In this document: piece by piece, positions 36,182 through 44,263 of the stretch
Numbering within the stretch: the first letter of the stretch is position 1
Layout of the letters: every line of letters begins with the position of its first letter
From: Gemmatimonas aurantiaca T-27
GTDB taxonomy: Bacteria; Gemmatimonadota; Gemmatimonadetes; Gemmatimonadales; Gemmatimonadaceae
Length of the DNA stretch: 64,000 nt
Direction of reading: 5' to 3'
NCBI RefSeq assembly: GCF_000010305.1
Contig: NC_012489.1
Location: 496,001 to 560,000 of the forward strand
Program-made: the position numbers and the translations under genes
Notes under the pieces: generated by a model
What the model was told of the DNA's origin: nothing
Database searches by the model: none
Seen by the model: the letters and a program-made list of their open reading frames with translations, nothing else

Positions 36182-37840
36182 TCAGGCGGGTGGCACCAGA
36201 TCCAATCGGAACTGGTGCCAACGTCGGGAGCGTTCCACCTCGTCCAACGCCGCCCGAACGGCCGAGGGGAGGGGTGGTGCCTCGGGATCGTGGCGCAGCA
36301 CACCGATCGGGTCGGTGTCTCCCGGATCGCCCAGGGTGATTTTGCACCCCGGGTTGAGTACACCGGCCGGGTCGGCGGCTGCCTTCACATTGGCAAAGGC
36401 TGCTCGTGCCTCAGGTGACCACACCCGGGGCAGCAGCGGAGCTCTGAGGCGGCCATCCCCGTGTTCGCCGGCCAGTGTACCGCCGAGGGACGCGGTCAAC
36501 TCGCAGACCGTATCCAGTAGGCCGTGTACCCGATCCCGCCACCCAGCGGCCATCGTATCCACGAGCGGGTTCACGTGCGCGTGGGCATCCCCGGCGTGGC
36601 CAAAGATGACCCCCACCGTGTCGAAGCGGCGGAGTGCCTCGCGCACGCCGCGCACGTAGGCCGGAAACTGCTCCGGTGGTACGCAGCCGTCTTCGATGAA
36701 CTGCATGGAGCGCAGTCGCGGCGCGAGCTGGGAGAGGATGGGGCTGGCGGCATGACGGAGCGCCCAGAGCTCCCGTTCGGATTCCTTGTCCCCGGCGTTT
36801 ACTACGGAAATAGCGCCATGTGAGCGACAGAATGCGTTCATGATAAGCGCATTGTGCGCACATTCGTCGCGAGAGCCGCCCTCGACTTCCGTCAGCAACA
36901 CCGCCTCGGCATCCGCCGGAACGCCCGTCGGGCCCCCGCGCTCGGCCACATCGAGAAACGTGCGGTCGAGCAATTCACAGGCCGATGCTCCCGCCTGGCG
37001 CGCCTCCACCGCACACCCGGTCGCCTCCTCGAGCGTGGCAAAGGTCGCCATCACCGTCGCCGTGGCGCCGGCGACTGGGGTCAGCGCCAGCTCCAGCTCG
37101 GTGAACAACGCCAGCGTGCCTTCGCTGCCCACCAGCAGATCCACCAGATGACCACCGGGATCGAGCGCCGCCGCCACGCCGTATCCTGACGATTCCTTTC
37201 GCACGCCCGGACGGCGGAAGACGGTCGGGTCACCGTGTGCGGAAAGCTGCTCGAGCGTCTGTGCCAGCCGCGCCACGGCCGGAATATTCATGGGCAGCGG
37301 CCGGTCACGATGCACCCATCCCTGGCTGCCATCGTCGAAAACGCAGTGCAGGCCACGCACCCAGGGACGCATCGCACCGAATCGCAGGGTGCGCGCGCCC
37401 GCTGCATTGGTGGCCGCCATGCCGCCCACCGTGCAGAACGCCCCACTCGACGGATCCACCGGAAAACGCAGGCCGGTCGCGCGGGCTTTGGCGTCCACGT
37501 CGGCTCGCAAAGCCCCGGCACCCACCCGCACCGAACGCGCGTCGACATCCACCTCTTCGATGGACGTGAATCGGCTCAGGTCGACCACGATCCCCGGTCC
37601 GATGGCACCGGCGGCCATGCCGCTGCCCGACCCACGGGCCATCAATCCGACGCCAATGGCCCGCGCCCATCGTACCAGCGTTGCCGCGTCGTCGGCATCG
37701 GCCGGTACCGCCACCGCCATCGGCACACAGCGCGCGATGCCGGCGCCTTCGGCGTACAGGGCGCGCGCCGGTAGGTCGGTGCGGAACGGGCCACGAAATC
37801 CCTCGGGGCCGGGCGACAGCAAGGCAGACGAGTCGGTCAT
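36182..37840 (-). CDS. FAD-linked oxidase (GlcD/D-lactate dehydrogenase type)
   Basis: A 552-aa flavoprotein of the FAD-binding-4/FAD-oxidase-C type, which oxidises 2-hydroxy acids such as D-lactate or glycolate. The PCMH FAD domain contains PADADDAATLVRWARA, ARGSGSGMAAGAIGPGIVVD, AGALRADVDAKAR, and PSSGAFCTVGGMAATNAAGA. The C-terminal cap includes AVLLTEVEGGS, VIFGHAGDAHAHVNP and LAGEHGDGRLR, the latter with the conserved His and Asp. No separate iron-sulphur subunit gene or fused Fe-S domain is present, so the substrate cannot be set. ATG 37840 (MTDSSALL) is used; the frame is open to 37912. Confidence 0.88.
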   Translation of the reverse strand: MTDSSALLSPGPEGFRGPFRTDLPARALYAEGAGIARCVPMAVAVPADADDAATLVRWARAIGVGLMARGSGSGMAAGAIGPGIVVDLSRFTSIEEVDVDARSVRVGAGALRADVDAKARATGLRFPVDPSSGAFCTVGGMAATNAAGARTLRFGAMRPWVRGLHCVFDDGSQGWVHRDRPLPMNIPAVARLAQTLEQLSAHGDPTVFRRPGVRKESSGYGVAAALDPGGHLVDLLVGSEGTLALFTELELALTPVAGATATVMATFATLEEATGCAVEARQAGASACELLDRTFLDVAERGGPTGVPADAEAVLLTEVEGGSRDECAHNALIMNAFCRSHGAISVVNAGDKESERELWALRHAASPILSQLAPRLRSMQFIEDGCVPPEQFPAYVRGVREALRRFDTVGVIFGHAGDAHAHVNPLVDTMAAGWRDRVHGLLDTVCELTASLGGTLAGEHGDGRLRAPLLPRVWSPEARAAFANVKAAADPAGVLNPGCKITLGDPGDTDPIGVLRHDPEAPPLPSAVRAALDEVERSRRWHQFRLDLVPPA

Positions 37841-37952
37841 GGTCTTGGAGTATGGTGCGGTTGCCGGGGCTTTGTGTAGTTCGTCGCCTCTCTGCTCATC
37901 GTTGTCCATCACCAGCCTTGCTATCTTTCTCGGCTACCCGAACCTCTCTGGA

Positions 37953-39011
37953 ATGCCCCTTCCCGCCACCGTTACCGACGCGCTCGCCCGCCAGGACGCG
38001 GCTCGCTTCTGCGAAGCCATCCTTCCGGCGGTGTCGCGCACCTTCGCGCTCGGGATCAAGGTGCTGCCGGGGGACCTGGGGCAGGCGGTGCTCGACGCCT
38101 ACCTGCTGTGCCGCATTGCCGATACGGTGGAAGACGCCCCGGGCATTGAGCCGGACGTGAAGGCCGCGCTGTTCGACGACTTTCTGGCCAGCTTCACCGA
38201 TGCGGCGGCGTTGACGCGATTCACGGCCGGTGTGGAAGCACTCACCGGTGACCTCGCGCATCTCACACTCACGCGCAACACGTCGCTGGTGCTCGAACAT
38301 TTCAGTCGTCTGCCACAGCGCACCCAGGATGTGGTGCGGCACTGGGTGGCTGAAATGTCGGTGGGCATGCGCAAGTTCGTGCTGCTGTACCCCAATGGCA
38401 TTCGCATTCAGACGGTCGACGAATACAAGGAGTACTGCTACTACGTCGCCGGCACGGTGGGGTACATGCTCACCGATCTCTGGCACGAACATTCACCGAG
38501 CATCGGGGCGCAACGGTATGCCATCCTGCGCGAGCGATGCCGTGCCTTTGCCGAGGCGCTCCAGACGGTGAACATCCTGAAGGACGTGGCGGTGGACGCC
38601 GAGAAGGAAAATTCGGTCTATGTACCGCAGGAGCTGCTCGAGGCACATGGCAGCACGCAGAGCCGCATTCTCGCGCCGGAGCTGCTGTCGAAGAATCGCG
38701 CGGCCCTCTCGCAGTTGATTCAGCTCGCGTGGCACGATCTCGAGGAAGCGCGCATCTACCTGCTCGACATTCCCCGTCGCGCCGTATCCATCCGCCTGTT
38801 CTGCATTCTGCCCCTGCTACTGGCTTACGCCACCCTGCGCGACCTCGTGCAGAGCTCCGCCATGTTGCAGCCCGGGGGCTCCGTGAAAATCTCGCGCCGC
38901 GAAGTGAAATCCCTGCTGCTCACCGGTGCGATGCTGGCCATGAGCAACAGCGGCGTCCGCTGGCTGGTTGCCCGCGTGCGGCGGCGCAGTTTCGAGCTGG
39001 CGTTCGCCTGA
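37953..39011 (+). CDS. Squalene/phytoene synthase-family prenyltransferase
   Basis: Head-to-head condensation of two prenyl diphosphates (farnesyl to squalene, or geranylgeranyl to phytoene). The 352-aa protein has the first Asp-rich motif RIADTVED (about residues 51-58), SVGMRKF, YCYYVAGTVGYMLTDLWHEH, and the second motif ALQTVNILKDVAVDAEKENS. The tyrosine and YVAGxVG pattern, the SVGMxxF motif and the C-terminal hydrophobic segment (ISIRLFCILPLLLAYATL-type) resemble eukaryotic squalene synthases more than typical short bacterial HpnC/HpnD or CrtB. The product therefore stays open between squalene (hopanoid route) and carotenoid precursor. The start is ATG 37953. Downstream lies the IS-interrupted palindrome. 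Confidence 0.85.
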   Translation: MPLPATVTDALARQDAARFCEAILPAVSRTFALGIKVLPGDLGQAVLDAYLLCRIADTVEDAPGIEPDVKAALFDDFLASFTDAAALTRFTAGVEALTGDLAHLTLTRNTSLVLEHFSRLPQRTQDVVRHWVAEMSVGMRKFVLLYPNGIRIQTVDEYKEYCYYVAGTVGYMLTDLWHEHSPSIGAQRYAILRERCRAFAEALQTVNILKDVAVDAEKENSVYVPQELLEAHGSTQSRILAPELLSKNRAALSQLIQLAWHDLEEARIYLLDIPRRAVSIRLFCILPLLLAYATLRDLVQSSAMLQPGGSVKISRREVKSLLLTGAMLAMSNSGVRWLVARVRRRSFELAFA

Positions 39012-39013
39012 GG

Positions 39014-39123
39014 CGGCAACAGCAACTGCAACAACAACTACAACAACCGGAACACAGAGAACGCAGAAGAAGAACCGCAATTGCACAGATACAACGTCAA
39101 CATGAATGGCAATGGTCTTTGAG
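39014..39123. repeat. Palindromic repeat A2, left arm (split by IS)
   Basis: GCGGCAACAGCAACTGCAAC, on through ACAACTACAACAACCGGAAC and ACAGAGAACGCAGAAGAAG, to GCACAGATAC at about 39092. Nearly the whole stretch recurs as an inverted copy at 40414-40500. It starts 2 bases after the synthase stop codon. The last bases, up to GAG at 39121-39123, are the former loop and likely target site of the IS. Confidence 0.8.
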
Positions 39124-39175
39124 TAACTGTCTAGTCCTAGAATTTGTCTACACGAGATGAGGGACTTGGTCGGAC

Positions 39176-40045
39176 TCAGGCTGCGTGCGTGAATACGTGT
39201 GCGGGGGTCTGCAGCTGGAGACTCCCGTGGAGGCGGACGGTGTTGTAGCGGTGAATGGCGTCGGCGACGGCCCGCTGAGCCGCTGGGAGAGACGGGAAGA
39301 TCGCGTCGAGATCAAATTCGTCTTTCAAGATCCCATTGACGCGTTCGGCGATGGCGTTCTGATAGCAGTGATTCGCATCGGTCATGCTGGGTAGCAAGCG
39401 CGCGGCGGCGAGAGCCCGGCGATACGCGTGACAGCAGTACTGACTCCCGCGGTCCGAATGATGCAGCACGCCATCGGCCGCGCCGATCGTCTGGATCGCG
39501 TGGTGGAGCGCCTGCAGCGCACTGTGGTGCGAGAGATCCTGGCTCAGATGCCAGCCGACGATGCGGCGGGCATACACGTCGGTGACGAGAAACAAATACG
39601 CGAAGCGATCGGGCGCGAGGCGCAGATACGTACTGTCGCTCACGACCGCCTGACGCGGTCCCGTGATCTCCGCGTCCTTCAAGCGATTCGGCGCCACGAC
39701 ATACCCGTGCTTCGAATACGTGGTAAACGTCCGCCGCCGCTTGCGCGGCACGAGCGCCGCCGCCGCCCGCAGCCACGTGAAGAGCCGATCACGACCGACG
39801 GCCACGCCGGCGGCGGCCAAATGGGTGTGCAGTTTCCGCGTCCCGACGCGGGGCTGTGCCGCGCGCACCACGGCCACCTGCGCGAGCACTACCGCTTTCG
39901 ACGCCCCGCGCTCCCCGCCCCCGACGCGGGCCGCACGTTTGTAGTACGCGTCGCGGGTGCGTCCGAGGCGCGCGCAGACGGCCCGGACGGGGAGGGCCCG
40001 CTCGTCGCAACAGGCCCGCGCGGTGTTGTACCAAAGCTTTTTTTT
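39176..40045 (-). CDS. IS3-family transposase OrfB (DDE catalytic part)
   Basis: DDE integrase domain of the IS, read by a -1 frameshift from OrfA at an A8 run (40038-40045 on the plus strand as T8, codons CTA AAA AAA AGC). After the shift the frame runs into KKLWYNTARACCDERALPVR and RLGRTRDAYYKRA, which is the usual start of IS3 OrfB. Catalytic residues are Asp in AVVSDSTYLRL, Asp in VLHHSDRGSQY and Glu in NAIAERVNGILKDEF, the standard D-D-35-E spacing. A separate ATG start (39889) exists, but it would lose the N-terminal HTH_21-like part. Length with the shift is about 290 codons. Confidence 0.88.
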   Translation of the reverse strand, partial: KKKLWYNTARACCDERALPVRAVCARLGRTRDAYYKRAARVGGGERGASKAVVLAQVAVVRAAQPRVGTRKLHTHLAAAGVAVGRDRLFTWLRAAAALVPRKRRRTFTTYSKHGYVVAPNRLKDAEITGPRQAVVSDSTYLRLAPDRFAYLFLVTDVYARRIVGWHLSQDLSHHSALQALHHAIQTIGAADGVLHHSDRGSQYCCHAYRRALAAARLLPSMTDANHCYQNAIAERVNGILKDEFDLDAIFPSLPAAQRAVADAIHRYNTVRLHGSLQLQTPAHVFTHAA

Positions 40046-40347
40046 AGATCGGTCTTGTACACGCGGTTCGCTTGGGTGATGAGCTCGTCGTAGACCTGGA
40101 GGGTCAGATGCGCCTCGGTCAACGCCTTCTCGAGCGCGGCAATGCGCTCCTGTTCACTCTTCATCACCACCTCCACGACATCCCGTTTCGGTCGATACCG
40201 CCCGAACTCCTCCAGCCAGTGATGCACCATCGCCGCGCTGGTCTGCACGGTCCGGGCCGCTTCCCGCACCGACAGGTGCCCGGCTTCGAGCTCTTCGACA
40301 ATCCGTTGCTTCAACTCGGGACTAAACTGGCGACGGCTGCGTTCCAT
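39889..40347 (-). CDS. IS3-family transposase OrfA
   Basis: The first frame of the IS. It begins MERSRRQFSPELKQRIVEEL and carries a helix-turn-helix (HLSVREAARTVQTSAAMVHH) and a coiled-coil/leucine-zipper segment (EQERIAALEKALTEAHLTLQ) that binds the terminal repeats and allows multimerisation. If the frame is not shifted at the A8 run, translation continues about 45 codons in an Ala/Pro/Arg-rich sequence and stops at 39889. The zero-frame product thus would be the regulator and the shifted product the full transposase, as in other IS3 elements. Confidence 0.87.
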   Translation of the reverse strand: MERSRRQFSPELKQRIVEELEAGHLSVREAARTVQTSAAMVHHWLEEFGRYRPKRDVVEVVMKSEQERIAALEKALTEAHLTLQVYDELITQANRVYKTDLKKSFGTTPRGPVATSGPSPSGPSARASDAPATRTTNVRPASGAGSAGRRKR

Positions 40348-40410
40348 ACGTTAGCACATCTCCACAGGTGAGAGGATGTGTAGACGTTATTCAGGACGCG
40401 ACATTTAGAG

Positions 40411-40500
40411 AGTTGTTAGCTGTATCTGTGTGATCGCAGTTTTCTTCTGCGTTCTCTGTGTTCCGGCTGTTGTAGTTGTTGTTGCTGTTGCAGTTGCTGG
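40411..40500. repeat. Palindromic repeat A2, right arm
   Basis: Inverted copy of the arm at 39014-39094: GTTGTTAGCTGTATCTGTGT, then CTTCTGCGTTCTCTGTGTTC and CGGCTGTTGTAGTTGTTGTT. It ends 12 bases before the stop of the minus-strand gene at 40512. With the IS removed, the two arms would make one palindrome of about 200 bp filling the gap between two convergent genes, just as A1 does at 27.2 kb. Confidence 0.8.
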
Positions 40501-40511
40501 CCCTTCAGGCC

Positions 40512-41342
40512 TCACAACTGCCAGTTGCTCCCACCTTTGAGCATCCGGTCCAGTAACGAAGGTGGCTGTTCCAGCTTCCCCTGCTGCGCTTCATCCAGCA
40601 GGAATTCCACCCGGTTCTGCACTCGGGCCACGAGCGTGCGGAATCGGCGACGCACCGAGCGCCAGGTGAGCCACGAGCCCCCTGCCGCGAGCGCGGTGAG
40701 CACACCCACCGTGGCGATCGCAAATCCAGGCAGCACCAGCGAGAACACGAAGGCCGGAATGGCCACCGCGGCGGCGAGCAGGAACAACATCACGCTGATG
40801 ACCATCGCCGACGTGCGCTCCGAACTCCGCGCGCCCGCCATCACCGCATCGAAACGCAGCACCGTGCGGCCCTCGTCCACGCGTGTGGCCGTCACCACCA
40901 GTTGATCGAGACGCACGAGATCAAAACGGCGACCACCCACGCCCAGCGAGCGCATGAAGTTGCCAATCGTATCCTGGCGTGGCTCGAGCATGAGCCGGTC
41001 CCCCGTGCGCCGGATCGGCACCATCATCTCGAGACGCGGCAACATGCCTTCCAGTCGTGCCAACAGTTCCGAGGGTGAGCCGGTGACCGTGCGCTGTGCA
41101 CTCACCACCGACGGGCCCAGCGAAGAGAGCAGCGGGCCATTCTCCGGCTCCGCCAACACCACCTGCGCGCGCTCTTCGGCGATGGCTTGCCGCACGTGCT
41201 GGACATCCAGCCCGACTTCTTTGGCGATTTCCACCAGCCGCGCTTCGCTGATGGTGTCTCCGGGTTCAGCGGAGCCGGTCGTCTGCAATTCCGACGCGCG
41301 TGCCAGCACACGCTCCAGGGCCGTCCTCGGGAGTTCACTCAT
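40512..41342 (-). CDS. Membrane protein with N-terminal helical domain
   Basis: A 276-aa protein. The first 65 residues (ALERVLARASELQ, then EARLVEIAKEVGLDVQHVRQ) look like a small helical domain, possibly helix-turn-helix-like in spacing. Two hydrophobic segments (VISVMLFLLAAAVAIPAFVF and LPGFAIATVGVLTALAAGGS) lie near residues 190-235, followed by a basic C-terminal tail with coiled-coil character. I do not recognise the family. It starts 6 bases downstream of the lipoprotein gene's stop (41349), so the two genes likely share a transcript. It ends at the palindromic repeat. Confidence 0.7.
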   Translation of the reverse strand: MSELPRTALERVLARASELQTTGSAEPGDTISEARLVEIAKEVGLDVQHVRQAIAEERAQVVLAEPENGPLLSSLGPSVVSAQRTVTGSPSELLARLEGMLPRLEMMVPIRRTGDRLMLEPRQDTIGNFMRSLGVGGRRFDLVRLDQLVVTATRVDEGRTVLRFDAVMAGARSSERTSAMVISVMLFLLAAAVAIPAFVFSLVLPGFAIATVGVLTALAAGGSWLTWRSVRRRFRTLVARVQNRVEFLLDEAQQGKLEQPPSLLDRMLKGGSNWQL

Positions 41343-41348
41343 GACGGA

Positions 41349-42554
41349 TCAGATGCCTCCCAACACGATGTCGATCTGCCGACGCAGGGCGTCGCGCATC
41401 ACGGGCGAGAGGGAAAAGGTGCGCTCAAAGGTGGAGTTCACGGTGGCTGCATCGGCCGAAGGCGCCACACGCACGCCAGCCTGCAGGAGATAGTAGCGTT
41501 GGTATCCCACCAGCAATTCGGGGGCGAGTTTCGTGAGCACCATGCCACCGGCCACCACCTGCCCCGACGCCACTGCGCGGTCCGCCGTGCCCGTGCGCTG
41601 CTCGGCCGGCGTGACATTGTCTGCCACGACCGGCCCCACCAACGAACCGGTGGCTTCATGTGCGAGCACGTACAGCGCCTCGACCGCGTCTGCTGGGCGG
41701 CCCGGGAAAGGCACCGCCACCATCGTGCGCTGGGTTTGGCCCGGGCCCGTGCGCCCCTCGCCGCCCATGGGCAATGACAACACCAGGTCACCCTGACGCT
41801 GACCGGTGTTGTTCAGGAATCGCTCGAACTTGGCGCGATACTGCTGTTGCCACAGGCTGTCCACCGCCGTGATCACATCGCGCCGCTCGCGAAACACACG
41901 CAGATACTCGGCATCGAAGTACCGCACCGCCTCATCCTGCACACTGCTCAGGAACAGGCGAAGCCATTCACGATCGGTCGCTGTCTGGAAGAGTCCCGCG
42001 AGCTGCATCATGCGTCGCGCGGAGACTTCGTCCGAAGCCTTTCGTGGATCCCCCTCGAGCTGCAGGAATCGCTCGATGGTGCCTCGCATATCGGCCCACG
42101 AGTTGTAGTCGAACGCCAAAAACTGCGCCGACAGATACCCGCCGCGTTGCAGCCCACGGGCAAGCGTCTCGCGATTGCCGTCGAGTGCGGTCAGCACGTT
42201 GCGCTGGTTCTTCTGCACCGTGATCGAATCGCGATACCCGCGTCGATACAGAGGGACCACGGTGCCCGTATCCACGCTCACCATCGCAAAGGCGTGGAAC
42301 CACAGATCCACATGCGAGAGGGTGCGCACCGGCCAACGCAGTGGCGGTTGCGCCACGCTTTCTGGTGTCGGCGATGCGGCACGCGACGGCGAACGGGTGT
42401 CAGGTGTGGTGGCTGGAGCAGCCCCCGGTGATTGTGCGGCGCGCGAGCCGCCTGCGCACGCCAGCATGGCGGGCAGCAGGGACACCATCAGCACCATGCG
42501 TGGCCAACCCCGACGCGCGGCGGGCAATTCGAAGGCTTCGAGAAAACGCGGCAT
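41349..42554 (-). CDS. Lipoprotein of unknown function
   Basis: About 401 aa from ATG 42554 (ATG 42563 also possible). A signal peptide with basic start and hydrophobic core ends in LLPAMLAC, a lipobox. After a Pro/Ala/Thr-rich linker of about 45 residues comes a globular region with LWFHAFAMVSVDTGTVVPLY, AFDYNSWADMRGTIERFLQL and LLVGYQRYYLLQAGVRVAPS. The motif ALYVLAHEATGSLVG contains an HE pair that could belong to a metal site, but no zinc-protease HExxH is present. No homologous family recognised. Likely a periplasmic or outer-membrane-anchored protein. Confidence 0.7.
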   Translation of the reverse strand: MPRFLEAFELPAARRGWPRMVLMVSLLPAMLACAGGSRAAQSPGAAPATTPDTRSPSRAASPTPESVAQPPLRWPVRTLSHVDLWFHAFAMVSVDTGTVVPLYRRGYRDSITVQKNQRNVLTALDGNRETLARGLQRGGYLSAQFLAFDYNSWADMRGTIERFLQLEGDPRKASDEVSARRMMQLAGLFQTATDREWLRLFLSSVQDEAVRYFDAEYLRVFRERRDVITAVDSLWQQQYRAKFERFLNNTGQRQGDLVLSLPMGGEGRTGPGQTQRTMVAVPFPGRPADAVEALYVLAHEATGSLVGPVVADNVTPAEQRTGTADRAVASGQVVAGGMVLTKLAPELLVGYQRYYLLQAGVRVAPSADAATVNSTFERTFSLSPVMRDALRRQIDIVLGGI

Positions 42555-42641
42555 CCCGGACATAGTCTCAATACACGCGAGGCCGCCCAGCGGATTCAAC
42601 CCGCCGGCGGCCTCTCTTCAGGATCTCGGTCTTCTGGAAGC

Positions 42642-43409
42642 CTAGCTGCCGCGGCCGCAGGTGACGCAGTAGTGCCAGTTCGCTTCGAGTTCGGTGCTGC
42701 AGGCCTGACATTGCCGCTTGGTCAGGTCCATCCCGCAGTGCGGACAGAAAGTGATTTTCCGGAAATCCGGCAGTTGTCCGTCGCAGAATCGGCAATGGGC
42801 ATGCGTGGCACGGGTTCCGCGCGCCGGTGTCACGCGGCGCGCATTGGCGGGACCCGCCACACTGCTCACGCCCGTCCCATGGTCCAGCGTGCGGTCCTGG
42901 GCGGGGGCGTGCCGGTGGCTCTGCATGCCACCATGTGTGTGGCCCGCGTGTTCAGACCCATGTCCGTGCGCGCACTCCGCTGAATGACTGGCTGCCTGCG
43001 CACGGGATTGACCTGACGGCGCGGGGAACACGTCCAGCGCCGCGGTAGACCGGCTGGCCCCGGCACCTGAAGTGTCACCCAATCGCAGCGACGTCGTGGC
43101 CCATTCGCGCACCAATGCCAGCGTGGGCGAAGGAAAAGCCAGCGCCTGCAGACTGGCCTGCTGCAATCCCGGATCGGTGCGCAGATACCCACGCTCTCCC
43201 GACACGAGACGCAACAGCGTCGTTTCGAACGCGTCGGGGCCACTGTCGGCCATTTCGCGTCGGACTTCGCGGTAGGGCAGCAGCCGCTCTTCGAGGTCGA
43301 TGAGCGTGAATCCCTGCGTCAACAGGTGCGGGAACTGCGTGCGCACCGTACGCGAGAGACGAAAAGCCAGCCGATCCAGATCGTCCAGCGAGCGGGAAAC
43401 CGTGGTCAC
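42642..43409 (-). CDS. Double zinc-ribbon protein
   Basis: A 255-aa protein. The C-terminal 60 residues contain paired CxxC knuckles: HCRFCDGQLPDFRKITFCPH, CGMDLTKRQCQACSTEL and NWHYCVTCGRGS, a double zinc ribbon (DZR-like). The middle part is a low-complexity His/Ala/Ser region with SAECAHGHGSEHAGHTHGGM, which may bind metals. The first 110 residues are alpha-helical. The start is GTG 43409, overlapping the stop of the small membrane-protein gene by 4 bases (GTGA), which supports co-translation. The function is unknown; zinc ribbons of this type often mediate protein or nucleic-acid contacts. Confidence 0.75.
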   Translation of the reverse strand: MTTVSRSLDDLDRLAFRLSRTVRTQFPHLLTQGFTLIDLEERLLPYREVRREMADSGPDAFETTLLRLVSGERGYLRTDPGLQQASLQALAFPSPTLALVREWATTSLRLGDTSGAGASRSTAALDVFPAPSGQSRAQAASHSAECAHGHGSEHAGHTHGGMQSHRHAPAQDRTLDHGTGVSSVAGPANARRVTPARGTRATHAHCRFCDGQLPDFRKITFCPHCGMDLTKRQCQACSTELEANWHYCVTCGRGS

Positions 43410-43588
43410 TTCGTGTCGCCTGCGCCGTACCGGCCGTCCACGTCGTTCCCCATACGCTCACGCGTCTCGCCACCGACGCGCTCTACGAGCCGCTCGACGG
43501 CGTTCTTGTCGTGCTTTTGGGCGTCTTTCCAGCCATAGCCGTAACCAATGGCAACGCCAACCGCGAGAATGAAGAGGAACTTGAACAT
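43406..43588 (-). CDS. Small single-pass membrane protein
   Basis: A 60-aa protein: one membrane helix (FKFLFILAVGVAIGYGYGW) and a charged cytosolic tail (DAQKHDKNAVERLVERVGGE). The stop overlaps the GTG start of the zinc-ribbon gene. Its preservation as a coupled pair suggests a real gene. No known family is recognised. Confidence 0.65.
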   Translation of the reverse strand: MFKFLFILAVGVAIGYGYGWKDAQKHDKNAVERLVERVGGETRERMGNDVDGRYGAGDTK

Positions 43589-43627
43589 GAGCGTCCGGGG
43601 TGAGACCGACGCTCGAGCGTCGGCCAG

Positions 43628-44263
43628 CTATTGTTCCAGACGCGAGACAGGAAGTGGGGGTAACGCGGCCGCTGGCACGAACTGTTCCACCACGGGAAAC
43701 GGCGAGAGTGGCTTGTTCCCCCGACCCTTCGCCTGCTCACCCGCCCACCAGCTCTCGAACTGGGAGGCCACCATGCCATCGGACCGGTCCTGCACGGCCG
43801 CTGCCCGGGTGGCGAGGTAGTTGGCATACTCGTTCTGCGGGTGCCCGGCGTGCCCCTTGACCCATGCCCACTGCGTTTGGTGGGTCGCGATCGCCGCCAC
43901 GGCCTGCTGCCACAGCTCCACATTTTCCACCGCGCCATCCTTGCGACGCCATCCGCGCGACATCCAGCCGCGTACCCAGCTCGACATGCCGTCCACGATG
44001 TAGCGCGAATCGGTGGTGAACAGCACCGACAGGCGGTTGCCCTTGCGGGACATCGCTTCGAACGTGTCGATCACCGACCGCAACGCCATGCGGTTGTTCG
44101 TGGTGTTGGGTTCCGATGCCCACAGGTCGAAGCGCAATACTGTGCCGTCATTCTTGCGAAACTCGATCAGGGCGCCGAGTCCACCGGGGGTGTCGCCGCT
44201 CTTGCCGTTGCCGAGACACGATTCATCGGCGTACACCGCCACCAGAGGAAACTTCGCGCTCAC
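43628..44263 (-). CDS. RNase HI-like protein lacking two catalytic acids
   Basis: The fold of RNase HI is clear over 211 aa: VAVYADESCLGNGKSGD, EPNTTNNRMALRSVIDTF, LFTTDSRYIVDGMSSW, LWQQAVAAIATHQTQWAWVK and GHAGHPQNEYANYLATRA. Compared with E. coli RNase HI, Asp10 (ADESC) and Asp70 (TTDSRY) are kept. Glu48 (RMEL there) is Ala here (RMAL), and Asp134 (NERCDELA) is Asn (NEYANYLA). Metal-ion catalysis needs these acids, so activity is likely reduced or lost. The start is GTG 44263, 4 bases of overlap with the upstream gene's stop (GTGA). A Lys/Pro-containing C-terminal tail of about 45 residues follows the fold. Confidence 0.85.
   Translation of the reverse strand: MSAKFPLVAVYADESCLGNGKSGDTPGGLGALIEFRKNDGTVLRFDLWASEPNTTNNRMALRSVIDTFEAMSRKGNRLSVLFTTDSRYIVDGMSSWVRGWMSRGWRRKDGAVENVELWQQAVAAIATHQTQWAWVKGHAGHPQNEYANYLATRAAAVQDRSDGMVASQFESWWAGEQAKGRGNKPLSPFPVVEQFVPAAALPPLPVSRLEQ

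Larger units (their letters stand above)
39124..40407 (-). mobile_element. Complete IS3-family insertion sequence
   Basis: About 1.28 kb with two overlapping frames in the OrfA/OrfB order of IS3 elements. The ends are imperfect inverted repeats: TGTCTAGTCCTAGAATTTGT at the left and, in reverse complement, TGTCGCGTCCTGAATAACGT at the right, both ending TCTACAC (18 of 26 positions match by eye). Extending the ends by TAA(C/A) leaves GAG on each side (39121-39123 and 40408-40410), a plausible 3-bp target duplication typical of IS3. Both frames look intact, so the copy may be active. Group assignment was not possible without a database. Confidence 0.85.
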
